Shown here piece after piece: positions 63,771 to 64,000 of a stretch of 64,000 bases of DNA. Under the pieces are notes generated by a model, which saw nothing but the letters and a program-made list of their open reading frames with translations, made no database searches and was not told the DNA's origin. Source of the DNA: an uncultured Cytophagales bacterium (GTDB taxonomy: Bacteria > Bacteroidota > Bacteroidia > Cytophagales > UBA9547); the NCBI GenBank assembly GCA_945957555.1, contig CAMFLX010000010.1, positions 1 through 64,000 of the forward strand. The letters run 5' to 3'. Each line of letters starts with the position of its first letter. The stretch's first letter is position 1. The position numbers and the translations under genes were made by a program.

Positions 63771-64000
63771 ATGGGGCATAATTTTAAACAACTCAAAGTA
63801 TGGCAAATAGTAATGGATCATGTGGTGAAGATCTATAATGAAGCACAGTGTTTGCCAGAAAAGGAGAAGTTTGGATTATATGCTCAGCTCACTCGATCTG
63901 CGGTTTCAATAGCTTCGAACATAGCTGAAGGTTCTGGAAGAAAAACTGATAAGGACTTTGGTAATTTTTTGAATATGGCTTTGGCATCAGCATTTGAAAA
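63771..64000 (+). CDS. Four-helix-bundle protein, S23 family, copy 3 (cut by the window end)
   Basis: The first 76 residues of a third family member: FKQLKVWQIVMDHVVKIY, YAQLTRSAVSIASNIAEGSGR, DFGNFLNMALASAFE. The ATG lies one base past the murD TAA. It is close to copy 2 in the LKVW and SIASNIAEGSGR motifs. The frame is open to the end of the window; ftsW would be expected next in the cluster. Confidence 0.92.
   Translation, partial: MGHNFKQLKVWQIVMDHVVKIYNEAQCLPEKEKFGLYAQLTRSAVSIASNIAEGSGRKTDKDFGNFLNMALASAFE

Noticed and set aside
60256-64000. Diversity-generating retroelement, since Avd shares the four-helix-bundle fold
   Set aside because: No reverse transcriptase and no template/variable repeat pair are seen; the proteins match the intervening-sequence family better.

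Overview
The window looks like a chromosomal segment of a member of the Bacteroidota, probably outside the Bacteroidales (Cytophagia-, Chitinophagia- or Saprospiria-like; the exact order cannot be settled from these bases). The reasons are a flexirubin/aryl-polyene pigment cluster with a Flavobacterium-type tyrosine ammonia-lyase, type IX secretion proteins (PorZ, PorP/SprF), a division and cell-wall cluster without murF between murE and mraY, Bacteroidota-type -7 boxes (TANNTTTG), and MurE with the meso-diaminopimelate DNPR motif.

Layout. (1) 0.2-6 kb, minus strand: a small acidic protein, then a five-gene ABC operon (two coiled-coil proteins, a solute-binding domain fused to OmpA, a permease and an ATPase). 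(2) 6.3-30 kb, minus strand: about 22 nearly contiguous genes for an aryl-polyene/flexirubin pigment. They cover starter supply (tyrosine ammonia-lyase, AMP ligase), carrier proteins and their phosphopantetheinyl transferase, chain elongation (three ketosynthases with a catalytic Cys and two degenerate partners, ketoreductase, two dehydratases, thioesterase), tailoring (methyltransferase, FAD oxidoreductase, acyltransferases) and envelope delivery (LolA-like protein, lipoprotein, MMPL exporter fused to an acyltransferase and a methyltransferase). (3) 30-35 kb: a divergent damage-response cassette, with a self-cleaving S24 repressor facing dinB and a short dnaE across a 108-bp gap that carries two identical operator dyads. 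(4) 35-43 kb, minus strand: a lipoprotein, Tex, a reductase, a glycosyltransferase, an asparagine synthetase and mannose-6-phosphate isomerase. (5) 43-54 kb, more AT-rich: thymidine kinase, PorZ, RecO, an ABC exporter, PorP/SprF, a YdcF-like protein, several unknown proteins, and a non-coding stretch with about seven 43-bp tandem repeats. (6) 54.7 kb to the end: mraZ-rsmH-ftsL-ftsI-murE-mraY-murD.

The most unusual signal is in region 6. Three different four-helix-bundle genes (23S rRNA intervening-sequence/S23 family) sit between cell-wall genes: murE-FHB-mraY-FHB-murD-FHB. They are accompanied by inverted or simple short repeats. One pair is a perfect 18-bp inverted repeat whose left arm supplies the murE stop codon. 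The flanking repeats also appear to have become coding sequence in MurD (N-terminal extension, internal insertion and C-terminal tail). A similar inverted repeat without a gene lies between ftsL and ftsI, and a related word precedes tex. I read this as a family of small non-polar inserting cassettes that colonised an essential operon. The inverted repeats and reading frames are seen directly; mobility is inference.
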